A stretch of DNA of 64,000 nucleotides from Actinomyces sp. AC-20-1 (GCF_023369555.1 NZ_JACJVC010000004.1:1-64000); one strand, 5' to 3'. Counted from the first letter of the stretch, positions 51,893 through 60,525 are shown. Notes: generated from the sequence alone by a model not told the origin. Translations and numbers: made by a program.

Positions 51893-51917
51893 AGCAGCAA
51901 CACATTCGCTTGGTCAT
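51882..51917 (-). CDS. Poly-cysteine leader peptide
   Basis: This 11-residue open frame, MTKRMCCCCCR then TGA, has five consecutive cysteine codons (TGT TGC TGC TGC TGT). Short poly-cysteine upstream ORFs are known in actinobacteria (described in mycobacteria) as cysteine-responsive attenuators of the genes behind them. When cysteine is scarce the ribosome stalls and the downstream operon is expressed. It lies 67 bp before the first gene of the Opp/Dpp operon and in the same orientation. No clear Shine-Dalgarno precedes the ATG (GAGAGG is about 10 bp away). It is too short for gene finders. Confidence 0.72.
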   Translation of the reverse strand: MTKRMCCCCCR

Positions 51918-51981
51918 GCGACCGGGACCTCTCGACGTGGGTGGTGGGCGGCCGTGCTCGGGCGCCCGTCGGCTGGTCCCG

Positions 51982-52011
51982 GACGCTAGCAAGGTGCCGA
52001 CCGACAGGTCG
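51982..52011 (-). promoter_or_regulatory. Possible promoter and operator for the leader/transporter operon
   Basis: On the minus strand a TCGACC -35-like box (52006-52011) and a TAGCGT -10-like box (51982-51987) are 18 bp apart. The -35 overlaps a short palindrome CGACC-GACA-GGTCG (51997-52010) that could bind a regulator. The predicted start of transcription is about 60 bp before the leader peptide. Assignment is by eye. Confidence 0.35.
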
Positions 52012-52055
52012 ATACCCTCCCGTGATCTGAGACGAGCCTCTCAGTGGCCCCGTCC

Positions 52056-52793
52056 TCACACACCGAGGAAGCGGGCGACCTCCTCGTCTCCCGGGTGCGC
52101 CCGCAGCGCCCCCATGGTGCCCAGGGCGCGCAGCCGTCCGGCGACCATGACCCCCACCCGGTCCGCGACGGCCTCGGCCTCGGCGTGGTCGTGCGTGACG
52201 TAGAGGGCGGTCATGCCCTCGGCCCGCAGGATCCTCGCCAGGTCCTGGGACAGGGACTCGCGCAGGGCCCGGTCCAGGGCGGACAGGGGCTCGTCGAGCA
52301 GGAGGAGGCGGGGTCGCGGGGCCAGGGAGCGGGCCAGGGCCACGCGCTGCGCCTGCCCGCCGGACAGGGTGGTCACGGCCCGGTGCCCGTAGCCGGGCAG
52401 GCCGACGAGTGCGAGGACCTCGTCCACGCGGGCCTCGCGCTCGGCGCGCGGCAGACCCGCCAGGCCGTAGGCGACGTTGCCGGCGACGTCCCGGAAGGGG
52501 AAGAGCTGGCCGTCCTGGAAGACCATCCCGAAGCCGCGCCTGTGGACGGGGGTGGCGACGACGTCCCGCCCCGCCCAGCGGACCGCGCCTGCGGCAACGG
52601 GCTCGAGCCCGGCGACGGCGCGCAGGAGGGAGGACTTGCCGCAGCCGGAGGGGCCGAGGAGGGCGAGGACCTCGCCGTCGGCCACGGTCAGGCTCACGGC
52701 GTCGACGGCGGTGACGGGTGCGCTCCGGCTCGCGCCGCGGCCCGTGGCCGGGTAGACGACGCTGAGGTCCGCGACCTCGAGGGCGGTGCTCAT
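52056..52793 (-). CDS. thiQ: Thiamine-type ABC transporter ATP-binding protein
   Basis: A 245-residue ATPase. Walker A is GPSGCGKSS, followed by the Q-loop VFQDGQLFPFRDVAGNVAYGL, signature LSGGQAQRVALARSL, Walker B LLLLDEPLSALDRA and VTHDHAEAEAVADRV. ATG 52793 follows AAGGAGAG and overlaps the permease stop by 4 bp; the longer frame upstream would lie inside the permease gene. It powers import of thiamine, thiamine phosphate or a precursor; the ThiQ assignment rests on the TPP riboswitch and the ThiB-like binding protein in the same operon. Confidence 0.9.
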   Translation of the reverse strand: MSTALEVADLSVVYPATGRGASRSAPVTAVDAVSLTVADGEVLALLGPSGCGKSSLLRAVAGLEPVAAGAVRWAGRDVVATPVHRRGFGMVFQDGQLFPFRDVAGNVAYGLAGLPRAEREARVDEVLALVGLPGYGHRAVTTLSGGQAQRVALARSLAPRPRLLLLDEPLSALDRALRESLSQDLARILRAEGMTALYVTHDHAEAEAVADRVGVMVAGRLRALGTMGALRAHPGDEEVARFLGV

Positions 52794-54619
52794 GCGCTCT
52801 CCTTCTCCTGCGTCCCCCGCGAGCTCGAGGGTTCTGTCGCGACGTCGAGGGTGACGCCCTCGAACTCGGCACGTAACCCTCGAGCTCGCGCCCGCAGGCG
52901 GTACGGGCGGTGTGGGCGGGCGGCGGGGCGGGATGCCCGCAGGCGCGCGGTCTGGGCCCACTCGCAGGCCAGCATGAGCGCCGCCGTCCCGGCCGCCAGG
53001 ACCACGCCGGCGGCCAGCCCCATCCCCTGGTTCTGGGCCCCGGGCGAGCCGATGAGCCGGTAGAGGACGACCGGCAGCGTCTGGGTAGCGGGCCGCACGA
53101 GGAAGGACGTGGCCCCGAACTCCCCCAGGCTCGTGGCCAGGGCGAAGCCCGCGGCGAGCCCGCCGGCGCGCAGCAGGTGCGGGCCGTCCACGCTGGCGAG
53201 CACCCGCCCGGGCCCGGCGCCGAGCGTGGCGGCCGCCTCACGCTGGCGCGGGTCGATGGCCCGCAGCGCCGGCAGGAGGGTGCGCACCACGAGGGGCACG
53301 GCGACAACCGCCTGGGCGAGCGGAAGCACCCACCACGAGCGGGTCAGTGCCAGGGGCGGGCGGGTGAGGGTGATGAGGAAGCCGAATCCCACGGTGACGG
53401 CGCTGACCCCCAGCGGCAACATGAAGGCCGAGTCGAGGGCGCGCACACCGCGCCGCAGCCAGGGCGATCGGGGACGGCGCGAGACGACCAGGGCCACCGC
53501 CACCCCGATGACCAGCGAGATCGCGGCGGCGACGACAGCGACCCTCAGGGAGCTGGCGGCCGCCTCCCAGACGGTGACGGTCAGGGCGTTGCGCCCGCCG
53601 GTGGTGCCCAGGTCCGTGTAGTTCGCGAGCGTCCAGCGCCCGGCGCGCCGCAGCGAGCGGGCGAGCAGCACCGCCATGGGGCCGATGAGCAGCCCGGTGA
53701 CGACGGCCAGGGTGAGCAGCAGGGCCGGGGCGTCGCCGCGGCGCAGGGGGGTGGCGGGCACGTCCAGATGCAGGCGCAGGGCGGCCTGGTGGGCGGCGCG
53801 GGCCCGCTCACTGACCCACAGGCAGGCGGCGATGACGGCCAGCTGGAGCACGCTGAGGACGGCTGCGGCGCGCAGGTCGAGGTACTGGGCGGTGAGCACG
53901 TAGATCTCGGTCTCGATGGTGCCGATGCCGGGGCCGCCCAGGACGAGGACGACGCCGTAGGCGGTCGCGCAGAACAGGAAGGCGAGGGAGGCGGCGGAGG
54001 CGATGGCGGGGGCCAGGCTCGGCAGCGTCACGGTGAGGAAGGCCCGCCAGGGGGAGGCTCCCAGGGTGCGGGCGGCCTCGACGGCGCGCGGGTCGAGACG
54101 CGACCACATGGTGCCGACGGTGCGCACCACGAGCCCGTAGTTGAAGAAGGTGAGGGCGGCGACGACGGTCACCGTGGAGCCGGCGAGCGCGCCGTCGAAC
54201 CAACCGCCCAGCGGGCCGCCGGTGGTGACCATGGCGTGGAAGGCGACGCCGACGACGACGCTGGGCAGCACGAAGGGCACGGTGACCAGGGCGCGCAGCA
54301 GGTCGCGTCCGGGGAAGCGGCGCCGGTAGAGCACGAGCGCGCCGGGAACGCCCAGGACGACGCAGACGGCGGTGGCGGCGGTGGCCTGCAGGAGGGTCTG
54401 GCGGATGATCCGCCACGTGCGCTCGCGGGTGAGGACCTCCCCGAAGCCGGACAGGTCGAGCGTCCCGTCGGGGGCCAGGCCCCGGGCGACGAGGGTGGCG
54501 ACGGGCCAGGCGAACAGGACGCCGAGGAAGACGAGGGGCAGGCCGACGGCGAGCGCCCAGCCCGCGCACTCACCCGCCGTCGGCCCCGGGCCCCTGACCC
54601 GCCCAGCCCGTGCGCTCAC
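52790..54619 (-). CDS. thiP: Thiamine-type ABC transporter permease (two fused half-permeases)
   Basis: A 609-residue permease with about twelve membrane segments. Each half has its own EAA loop: EAARTLGASPWRAFLTVTLP (first) and REAAATLGAGPGRVLASVDGP (second), as in ThiP and Fe3+ permeases. GTG at 54619 overlaps the binding-protein stop by 4 bp. The last about 30 codons run through a long palindrome (52818-52890) and encode a charged tail (ending EPSSSRGTQEKESA) not seen in relatives. The tail therefore seems to be donated by an inserted repeat. Confidence 0.9.
   Translation of the reverse strand: MSARAGRVRGPGPTAGECAGWALAVGLPLVFLGVLFAWPVATLVARGLAPDGTLDLSGFGEVLTRERTWRIIRQTLLQATAATAVCVVLGVPGALVLYRRRFPGRDLLRALVTVPFVLPSVVVGVAFHAMVTTGGPLGGWFDGALAGSTVTVVAALTFFNYGLVVRTVGTMWSRLDPRAVEAARTLGASPWRAFLTVTLPSLAPAIASAASLAFLFCATAYGVVLVLGGPGIGTIETEIYVLTAQYLDLRAAAVLSVLQLAVIAACLWVSERARAAHQAALRLHLDVPATPLRRGDAPALLLTLAVVTGLLIGPMAVLLARSLRRAGRWTLANYTDLGTTGGRNALTVTVWEAAASSLRVAVVAAAISLVIGVAVALVVSRRPRSPWLRRGVRALDSAFMLPLGVSAVTVGFGFLITLTRPPLALTRSWWVLPLAQAVVAVPLVVRTLLPALRAIDPRQREAAATLGAGPGRVLASVDGPHLLRAGGLAAGFALATSLGEFGATSFLVRPATQTLPVVLYRLIGSPGAQNQGMGLAAGVVLAAGTAALMLACEWAQTARLRASRPAARPHRPYRLRARARGLRAEFEGVTLDVATEPSSSRGTQEKESA
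52818..52890. repeat. Palindrome inside the 3' end of the thiamine permease gene
   Basis: Perfect 16-bp arms CGCGAGCTCGAGGGTT (52818-52833) and complement (52875-52890) enclose 41 bp, which contain a second inverted pair CGAGGG/CCCTCG. The element differs from the repeat at 20429/26442, although both contain GAGCTCGAG. It lies within the last 30 codons of the permease gene. Confidence 0.7.
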
Positions 54620-55704
54620 GCGCCGACGGCCTCGGTCCAGGCGGCGAGCCAGGCCTCGCGGTTGGCGTCGATGTCCGCCGGGTCGACGACGACCGGGGTC
54701 CGGCTCACGGCGCCGAAGGCCTCGATCTCCTCGCTGAGCGCGGCCCGGGTGTTGACCGGGTACATGTACATGTTGTCCGGGATGGACTCCTGGACCTCGA
54801 CGGACAGCATCCACTCGATGAAGGCCGTGGCTCCCTCGGGGTTGGCGGCCCCGGCGAGAACCCCGGCGTACTCGACCTGGCGGGTGGCGGTGGCCGGGAC
54901 GGAGGCGGTGGTCGACGTCGTGCCGTCCTCGCTGACGGTGGCGGCCGGGGAGGAGGAGTAGGAGACGACGATCGGGTAGGTGCCACCCTCGCCGCTGCCG
55001 GAGAAGTCCGTGTAGTAGGCGTCGCTCCACCCCTCGTCGATCTTGGCGCCGTTGGCCACGAGGTCCTTCCAGTACTGCTGCCAGGCGCCCTCGCCGAAGT
55101 GGCCAATGGTGGCGACGAGGAAGGCGAGGCCGGTGGAGGAGGAGGTGGGGTTGATGAGGACGCTCAGGCCCTTGTGCTCCGGCTTGGTGAGGTCCTCGAA
55201 GCTGGTGGGCTCGGCCAGGCCGTGCTCGGTGAACCAGGTGGTGTCCGTGTTGAGGCAGACCTCGCCGAAGTCGACGGGCACGAGCGCGGGGGTGTCCGCG
55301 ACGAGGTACTGCTCGACGTCGACGCCGTCGGGCAGGGTGACCGTGACGCCGGTGTCGATGACGCCCTCGCCCAGGGCGCGGGAGGCGAAGGTGTTGTCGA
55401 TGCCGTAGACGGCGTCGCCCAGGGGGGCGTCCTTGGTCAGGACGAGCTTGTTGACCAGCTCGCCGGCGTCCCCAGCGGGCACGAGCTCGAGGGTGAGGCC
55501 GGTGGAGGACTCGAAGGCGGCGATGAGCTCGTCGGGCACGTGGAAGGAGTCGTGGGTGAGGACGGCGACGGTGGAGGCGCCGGCCTGGGTGTCGCCGTCG
55601 GCGCCCCTGGACCCGCAGGCGGCGAGGGTGAGGCCGACGGCGCCGAGGGCGGCCCCGGTGAGCAGCGCGCGGCGGGCGATCGGGCGGTTCGGGAGGGTGG
55701 TCAT
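54616..55704 (-). CDS. thiB: Thiamine-type ABC transporter substrate-binding lipoprotein (ThiB/TbpA-like)
   Basis: A 362-residue extracellular binding protein. Signal peptide ARRALLTGAALGAVGLTLAACG with a lipobox cysteine. The mature part has STVAVLTHDSFHVPDELIAAFE, APLGDAVYGIDNTFASRAL, PVDFGEVCLNTD and GLAFLVATIGHFGEGAWQQYWKDL, all typical of TbpA-like proteins. AGGAG precedes the ATG. It is the first gene of the thiamine operon, directly behind a TPP riboswitch. Confidence 0.92.
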   Translation of the reverse strand: MTTLPNRPIARRALLTGAALGAVGLTLAACGSRGADGDTQAGASTVAVLTHDSFHVPDELIAAFESSTGLTLELVPAGDAGELVNKLVLTKDAPLGDAVYGIDNTFASRALGEGVIDTGVTVTLPDGVDVEQYLVADTPALVPVDFGEVCLNTDTTWFTEHGLAEPTSFEDLTKPEHKGLSVLINPTSSSTGLAFLVATIGHFGEGAWQQYWKDLVANGAKIDEGWSDAYYTDFSGSGEGGTYPIVVSYSSSPAATVSEDGTTSTTASVPATATRQVEYAGVLAGAANPEGATAFIEWMLSVEVQESIPDNMYMYPVNTRAALSEEIEAFGAVSRTPVVVDPADIDANREAWLAAWTEAVGA

Positions 55705-55761
55705 GGTGGTCTCCTGGACGTGTGTCAGGAGGGCCTGCGCGGCCCGGGGGGCGCGCAGGGA

Positions 55762-55853
55762 GATGCTCGACTTCCTTCGCCGGTGCTAACCGGAGCAGGT
55801 TCGAGGGTCTGCGGGCTTACCGCACTCTCAGCGCCGGTCGGCGCTCCCCTGTC
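55762..55853 (-). promoter_or_regulatory. TPP (thiamine pyrophosphate) riboswitch
   Basis: On the minus strand the leader reads AGGGGAGC, then GCTGAGAGTGC and ACCCTCGAACCTG, followed by CCGGTTAGCACCGGCGAAGGAAG. These are the invariant elements of the THI-box aptamer, in order (CTGAGA, ACC..GAACCTG, CGxAGGxAA). It lies about 60 bp before the ThiB-like gene and would switch off the importer when TPP binds. The arms pair as expected: GCGCCGACCGGCGC forms the variable P3-side hairpin. Confidence 0.95.
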
Positions 55854-55939
55854 GTGTGGCAGCAGGCTACCCGGTTGTCCGGGACCTGTTCACCCTCACG
55901 GGGGATGACGACGGCGACCGCGTTCGTGAGACTGTGCCC

Positions 55940-57406
55940 ATGAGCACCACTGACCCGGCCTCGCGCCCCTTCACCTCGTTCACGGGGGCGCGCTCGCCCC
56001 GCTACCCGGCCCCGGACGTCGCGCGCGGCTTCATGCTGCTGCTCATCGCCGTGGCGAACGTGCCGTTCTGGCTCATGCTCTGGACGGACATCGCCGAGCC
56101 GACGGCGGTCGGCACCGCCTGGGAGTGGGTGCGCGGCGCCCTGGTGAACCAGCGCTCCTACCCGCTGTTCGCCCTGCTGTTCGGCTTCGGTCTCATGGTG
56201 ATGGCCCGCCGTCGGATCGAGCACGACACCGACTCCGTGCTGGAGGCCAACCGCGCCTTCCACGACTGCCTGCCCGAGGCGCACCGGGAGGCCTTCGTGG
56301 CGGCGGTGCGCGAGGCGGCGACGGTGGACGCGCGCCGGATGGTGCGCCGCCGCGGGTGGTGGATGATCCTGTTCGGGGCGGTCCACTCCCTGTTCTTCTT
56401 CGGCGACATCATCGGCGCCTACGGCCTCATCGCCGTCGTCTTCGCCGGGACCTTCGTGCACCGGCGCAAGGTGACGATGTGGGTGGTGAGCGTCCTCGTC
56501 GTCCTGCTCAGCTCGCTCATGCTGGGGTCGAGCTCGTGGCTGCTGTCCACGGGTCCGTCGGGTGTCATGGGCACGGCGGCCTCGGCCGGCGCGGTGGGGG
56601 ACGCGACGGGCCCCGGCGCCTTCGGGGCGGGGCTGTCCGACCTCATGACCTCGCCCTGGTACCCGCTCATCGGCCTGGGCCTGTGGCTCATCAACACGCC
56701 GATGACGCTGCTGATGTCGATGGCGCTGCCGGCGTCCTTCCTCGGGGCGTGGATCGCGGGCACGGACCTGCTCACGCACCCGGAGCGCCGACGCGGGGCG
56801 CTCATCGGCGGCGGGCTGGCGGGCCTGGCGGTCGCCGCGCTCACGTGGGCGCCCTTCAACGCCCTGGTGGACGGCGCTCAGATGCCGGTGTGGGCGGCGG
56901 TCCTCACCGGCCCGGGCACGACGATCGTGGGTGGGCTGGCGGGTGCCTGCGGGTGGCTGGCGCTGCTGGCGGCCTTCGCCGGTGGGGCACGTGCCGACGG
57001 CGAGCCGCTGACCGGGGTGCGCTGGCTGCTGGCCGCGGTGGGCAAGCGGTCGATGACGGCCTACCTGTCGCAGACGGTCTGCTTCGGGCTGCTGTACGGG
57101 GGGCTTGCGGTCGCGGGGGCCGAGGTGCCGGGGACGGCGCCGATGGCGCTGAGCGCGGTGCTCGTGTGGGCGCTCGTGGCGGGGCTGTGCGCGTGGCTGG
57201 AGCGGGCGGGCCGGCGCGGGCCCTTCGAGCGGCTGCTGCGCGCCGCGGTGGCGCGCTCGGCGGGGCACACGCGGCTCTCGGAGCTGGCGGTGCCGCCGGC
57301 GGGGGCAGCGACAGGCGCTCCCACTGAGGCTTCCGCAGGGGCGAGCGCTGAGGCGCCGGGCTCGCCCGGCGGCCCGGCCGAGGGCCCACGGCCGCAGCCG
57401 GTGTGA
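55940..57406 (+). CDS. DUF418-type membrane protein
   Basis: A 488-residue protein with about ten membrane segments. Features include PDVARGFMLLLIAVANVPFWL, LVNQRSYPLFALLFGFGLMVMARRR, WWMILFGAVHSLFFFGDIIGAYGLIAVV, MTAYLSQTV and a C-terminal tail of alanine/proline-rich residues. The family resembles acyltransferase-like membrane proteins of unknown function. ATG 55940 was chosen over an upstream start because the frame before it crosses the riboswitch region. Divergent from the thiamine operon. Confidence 0.85.
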   Translation: MSTTDPASRPFTSFTGARSPRYPAPDVARGFMLLLIAVANVPFWLMLWTDIAEPTAVGTAWEWVRGALVNQRSYPLFALLFGFGLMVMARRRIEHDTDSVLEANRAFHDCLPEAHREAFVAAVREAATVDARRMVRRRGWWMILFGAVHSLFFFGDIIGAYGLIAVVFAGTFVHRRKVTMWVVSVLVVLLSSLMLGSSSWLLSTGPSGVMGTAASAGAVGDATGPGAFGAGLSDLMTSPWYPLIGLGLWLINTPMTLLMSMALPASFLGAWIAGTDLLTHPERRRGALIGGGLAGLAVAALTWAPFNALVDGAQMPVWAAVLTGPGTTIVGGLAGACGWLALLAAFAGGARADGEPLTGVRWLLAAVGKRSMTAYLSQTVCFGLLYGGLAVAGAEVPGTAPMALSAVLVWALVAGLCAWLERAGRRGPFERLLRAAVARSAGHTRLSELAVPPAGAATGAPTEASAGASAEAPGSPGGPAEGPRPQPV

Positions 57407-57470
57407 GGCATGATCGGGTCTGGCGCGCCGTCGGGCACGGCGGGCGCGGACGAGACGAAGGAGCACCCCG

Positions 57471-57779
57471 ATGGCGAAGTCCGGTAGCAAGGCCCAGGCC
57501 GACCTCATGTGGAAGGCGACGAGCGTGGTCACCACGCTCGTGGCGGGTCTGGTGGCTGACAACGTCGTGGCCGCGGGATGGAAGCTGGTGACGGGCCGGC
57601 CGGCGCCGAAGGAGGAGGACCAGCTCCTCGACTACAAGCTGATGGAGGTCGTGGCCTTCGCGGTGATCTCGGGGGCGGCGCTCACGCTCACGCGGCAGCT
57701 CACGCTGCGCCAGGCCGCCAAGTGGTACGGCGGCAAGAGGCTCAACCCGCTGACCGGCACCCGCATGCTCGAGTCCTGA
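57471..57779 (+). CDS. DUF4235 protein
   Basis: A 102-residue small membrane-associated protein. It has two hydrophobic segments (SVVTTLVAGLVADNVVAAGW at about 18-37, and LMEVVAFAVISGAALTLT at about 57-74) and ends with AAKWYGGKRLNPLTG. This is a conserved actinobacterial protein of unknown function. AAGGAG precedes the ATG. Confidence 0.85.
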   Translation: MAKSGSKAQADLMWKATSVVTTLVAGLVADNVVAAGWKLVTGRPAPKEEDQLLDYKLMEVVAFAVISGAALTLTRQLTLRQAAKWYGGKRLNPLTGTRMLES

Positions 57780-57780
57780 G

Positions 57781-57833
57781 CACGGCTGGGGCGGGCACGG
57801 CGCAGCAACACGGCTGGGGCGGGCACGGCGCAG
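57781..57833 (+). repeat. Two-unit tandem repeat
   Basis: A 25-bp identical unit beginning CACGGCTGGGGCGGGC occurs at 57781-57805 and 57809-57833 (period 28, with CAA between). It follows the DUF4235 gene and precedes the EtfD-like gene. No function is apparent. Confidence 0.8.
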
Positions 57834-57902
57834 GAGAACCCGGGACGGAGCGCCAGCGCAGCCCGGGGCGGGCCTCGTGCGGGCGCCCACTAGGCTGCGA
57901 GC

Positions 57903-60380
57903 ATGACGTTCCTGGCGGCCTTGCGACTGGTGTGCACCGTCGTCGTCCTCGGTCTCACAGCCGTCGGCGTCACGCTGTTCGCGCGCGCCTGCGCGGTGCT
58001 CGTGGCCCGGATGCGGCTCGGCCGGCCCGCCCCCGAGCGCTGGCGCCCCGTCCTCGCCCGGGCCGGGGCGATGCTCGGCGAGGTCCTCGGGCACAGCGCC
58101 TTCAGGGGGCGCCCCTGGATCCGGGTGGCGCACTGGCTCGTCATGGTGAGCCTCCCGCTGCTGCTCCTCACCCTGGTGACCGGCTACGGCCAGGTGCTGG
58201 CCGGCCCGGGCTTCACCCTGCCGTGGCTGGACGCCCAGGTGTGGTGGGCCTGGGGCGTGGAGCTCATCGCCTGGCTGAGCCTGGCCGGGATCCTCCTGCT
58301 CGTCGCCGTGCGCCGTCGTCTCACCGCCCGCGGCGTAGCCGCCCCGCCCTTCGACGCCACCAGCGAGGCCGGCACCCGTACCCGCTCCTCGCGCTTCGCG
58401 GGCTCGACCGCCCGCCAGGCGGTCTTCGTCGAGGCGGTCATCGTCGGCGTCGTCGTCTGCGTGCTGCTGCTGCGGATGCTCGAGCACGCGCACCTGCAGC
58501 TGGCCGCACCGGCCTCCGCGGACTCGGCCCCCGCCTGGCTGCTCTTCCCCCTCACGGCCTGGACCGCTCCCCTGCTCACGCCGCTGGGAGCCGAGGTCAT
58601 CGAGGGTCTCATCGTCGTCGTCGCCACCGTCAAGGTGGTGGTCTCGATGAGCTGGATGGTCGTCGTCGGGCTGCAGCCCTCCATGGGGGTGGCCTGGCAC
58701 CGCTTCCTCGCCGTCGTCAACGTCTACGCCCGCCGGGACATGGCGGCAACGGCCGCGGACCCGGCCGCCGTCGCCAAGCGGACCGGGGAGCGGCCGGGCG
58801 CCGTCGCCGAGCGGATCGCCGAGGCTGTGCCCGCCGCCCGCCCCGGTGCCAAGTCCCTGGGCCCGCTGCTGCCACTGACCTTCGCCGGCGCCGGTGGCGA
58901 GCGCGTCGCCCTCACCGCCGGGACCATGGACGAGCTCGACGCGGCGATGGAGGCGGCTGAGGAGGAGGGGCGCGAGCTGCGCCTCGGGGCGGGCCGGGTG
59001 CAGGACCTGACCTGGAAGGGCCTGCTCGACTTCTCCACCTGCACCGAGTGCGGCCGCTGCCAGGACCTGTGCCCAGCCTGGAACACGGGCAAGCCCCTGT
59101 CGCCCAAGCTCTTCACGCTGGCGGTGCGCGACCACCACGCGGCCGCCGCCCCGTACCTGACGGCCGCCGCCGAGCTGGGCGTGGAGCCGCAGGACGTGAC
59201 CGAGGAGCAGGCGGCCGCCCACGGCGGGCTCCTGCGTGGCGGCCGCACGGGCCTGGCCGAGGGCAGCGCCCACACACCCGATGTCCTCGGGGCGCTCCTG
59301 GCCGCGAAGGCCGCCCCCGGCGAGAGGGGCGTGGCCGCCCGGCCGGCGCCGCTGGCCGGTGAGGTCGTGCCGGCGGACGTCCTGTGGTCCTGCACCACCT
59401 GCGGCGCCTGCGTGGACCAGTGCCCGGTGGACATCGAGCACGTGGACCACATCATCGACATCCGCCGCCAGCAGGTGCTCATGGAGTCCGCCTTCCCCAA
59501 GGAGCTGGGGCAGATGTTCCGGCGCCTGGAGTCCAAGGGCAACCCGTGGGGGCTGGCGGCGCGCAAGCGCCTGGAGTGGGCGAAGGACCTGGACTTCGAG
59601 GTGCCGGTGGTCGGCGTGGACGTCGAGGACGCCGGCGAGGTCGACTACCTGTTCTGGGTGGGCTGCGCGGGCGCCTACGAGGACCGGGCGCGCCGCACGA
59701 CGCGCGCCGTCGCCGAGCTGCTGCACACGGCCGGGGTGTCCTTCGCGGTGCTGGGGGACGGCGAGTCCTGCACGGGTGACCCGGCGCGGCGCGCCGGCAA
59801 CGAGATCCTCTTCCAGATGCTCGCCGCCCAGAACGTCGAGACGCTCAACGAGGCGGGGGCGCAGCGGATCGTCGTCACCTGCGCGCACTGCTTCAACACG
59901 CTGGCGCGCGAGTACCCGCAGGTCGGGGGGCACTACGAGGTCCTGCACCACACGCAGCTGCTCAACCGGCTGGTGCGCGAGGGCCGTCTGCGCCCCGCGC
60001 CGCCGGACTCGGGGGCCCGGCCGACGGTGACGTACCACGACGCCTGCTACCTGGGGCGTCACAACCAGGTCTACTCGCCGCCGCGCGAGCTGGTGGAGGC
60101 GACGGGAGCGGAGGCCGTGGAGATGCCGCGCAGCCGTGAGCGCGCCCTGTGCTGCGGGGGCGGTGGGGCGCGGGCCTTCATGGAGGAGTCGATCGGCACG
60201 CGCATCGCCGTCGAGCGCTCCCGGGAGGCTCTGGGCACCGGCGCGCAGGTGGTGGCGACCGCCTGCCCCTTCTGCACGACGATGCTCTCCGACGGCGTGG
60301 CCAGTGAGGGTGCCCAGGTGCGGGTGGCGGACGTGGCGACCCTCATGCTCGAGGCCGTGCGCCGGGGGCAGGGGCAGTAA
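57903..60380 (+). CDS. Membrane (Fe-S) oxidoreductase, EtfD-like (heterodisulfide reductase-related)
   Basis: An 825-residue protein. The N-terminal membrane part (about 5-270) has several helices (AALRLVCTVVVLGLTAVG, LLLLTLVTGYG). Two ferredoxin-type 4Fe-4S motifs follow, CTECGRCQDLCP and CTTCGACVDQCPVD. The C-terminal half has two CCG-type domains: GCAGAYEDRARR with ESCTGDPARR, and ALCCGGGGARAFMEE with ACPFCTTMLSDG. The architecture matches mycobacterial EtfD (Rv0338c), which passes electrons from electron-transferring flavoprotein into the quinone pool. The function is inferred from this match; no etfAB genes are in the window. Confidence 0.88.
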   Translation: MTFLAALRLVCTVVVLGLTAVGVTLFARACAVLVARMRLGRPAPERWRPVLARAGAMLGEVLGHSAFRGRPWIRVAHWLVMVSLPLLLLTLVTGYGQVLAGPGFTLPWLDAQVWWAWGVELIAWLSLAGILLLVAVRRRLTARGVAAPPFDATSEAGTRTRSSRFAGSTARQAVFVEAVIVGVVVCVLLLRMLEHAHLQLAAPASADSAPAWLLFPLTAWTAPLLTPLGAEVIEGLIVVVATVKVVVSMSWMVVVGLQPSMGVAWHRFLAVVNVYARRDMAATAADPAAVAKRTGERPGAVAERIAEAVPAARPGAKSLGPLLPLTFAGAGGERVALTAGTMDELDAAMEAAEEEGRELRLGAGRVQDLTWKGLLDFSTCTECGRCQDLCPAWNTGKPLSPKLFTLAVRDHHAAAAPYLTAAAELGVEPQDVTEEQAAAHGGLLRGGRTGLAEGSAHTPDVLGALLAAKAAPGERGVAARPAPLAGEVVPADVLWSCTTCGACVDQCPVDIEHVDHIIDIRRQQVLMESAFPKELGQMFRRLESKGNPWGLAARKRLEWAKDLDFEVPVVGVDVEDAGEVDYLFWVGCAGAYEDRARRTTRAVAELLHTAGVSFAVLGDGESCTGDPARRAGNEILFQMLAAQNVETLNEAGAQRIVVTCAHCFNTLAREYPQVGGHYEVLHHTQLLNRLVREGRLRPAPPDSGARPTVTYHDACYLGRHNQVYSPPRELVEATGAEAVEMPRSRERALCCGGGGARAFMEESIGTRIAVERSREALGTGAQVVATACPFCTTMLSDGVASEGAQVRVADVATLMLEAVRRGQGQ

Positions 60381-60525
60381 GCCCGGCGGCGCTGCCGCTC
60401 GTGTCACCCAGCCCTAGTCAGAGCCCGTCCCGGCCCGCCCAGGTGCTGCAGAAACCGCGGGATCCCGAAGAACCTTCCAACCGAGAATCGCTCTAACTAG
60501 GCCTCAGTGACAGCCACGGCCCGCC

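Noticed and set aside
60381-60525. AT-richer 145-bp gap between the EtfD-like and Lhr genes
   Set aside because: It contains no clear hairpin, promoter or ORF and simply separates two convergent genes.
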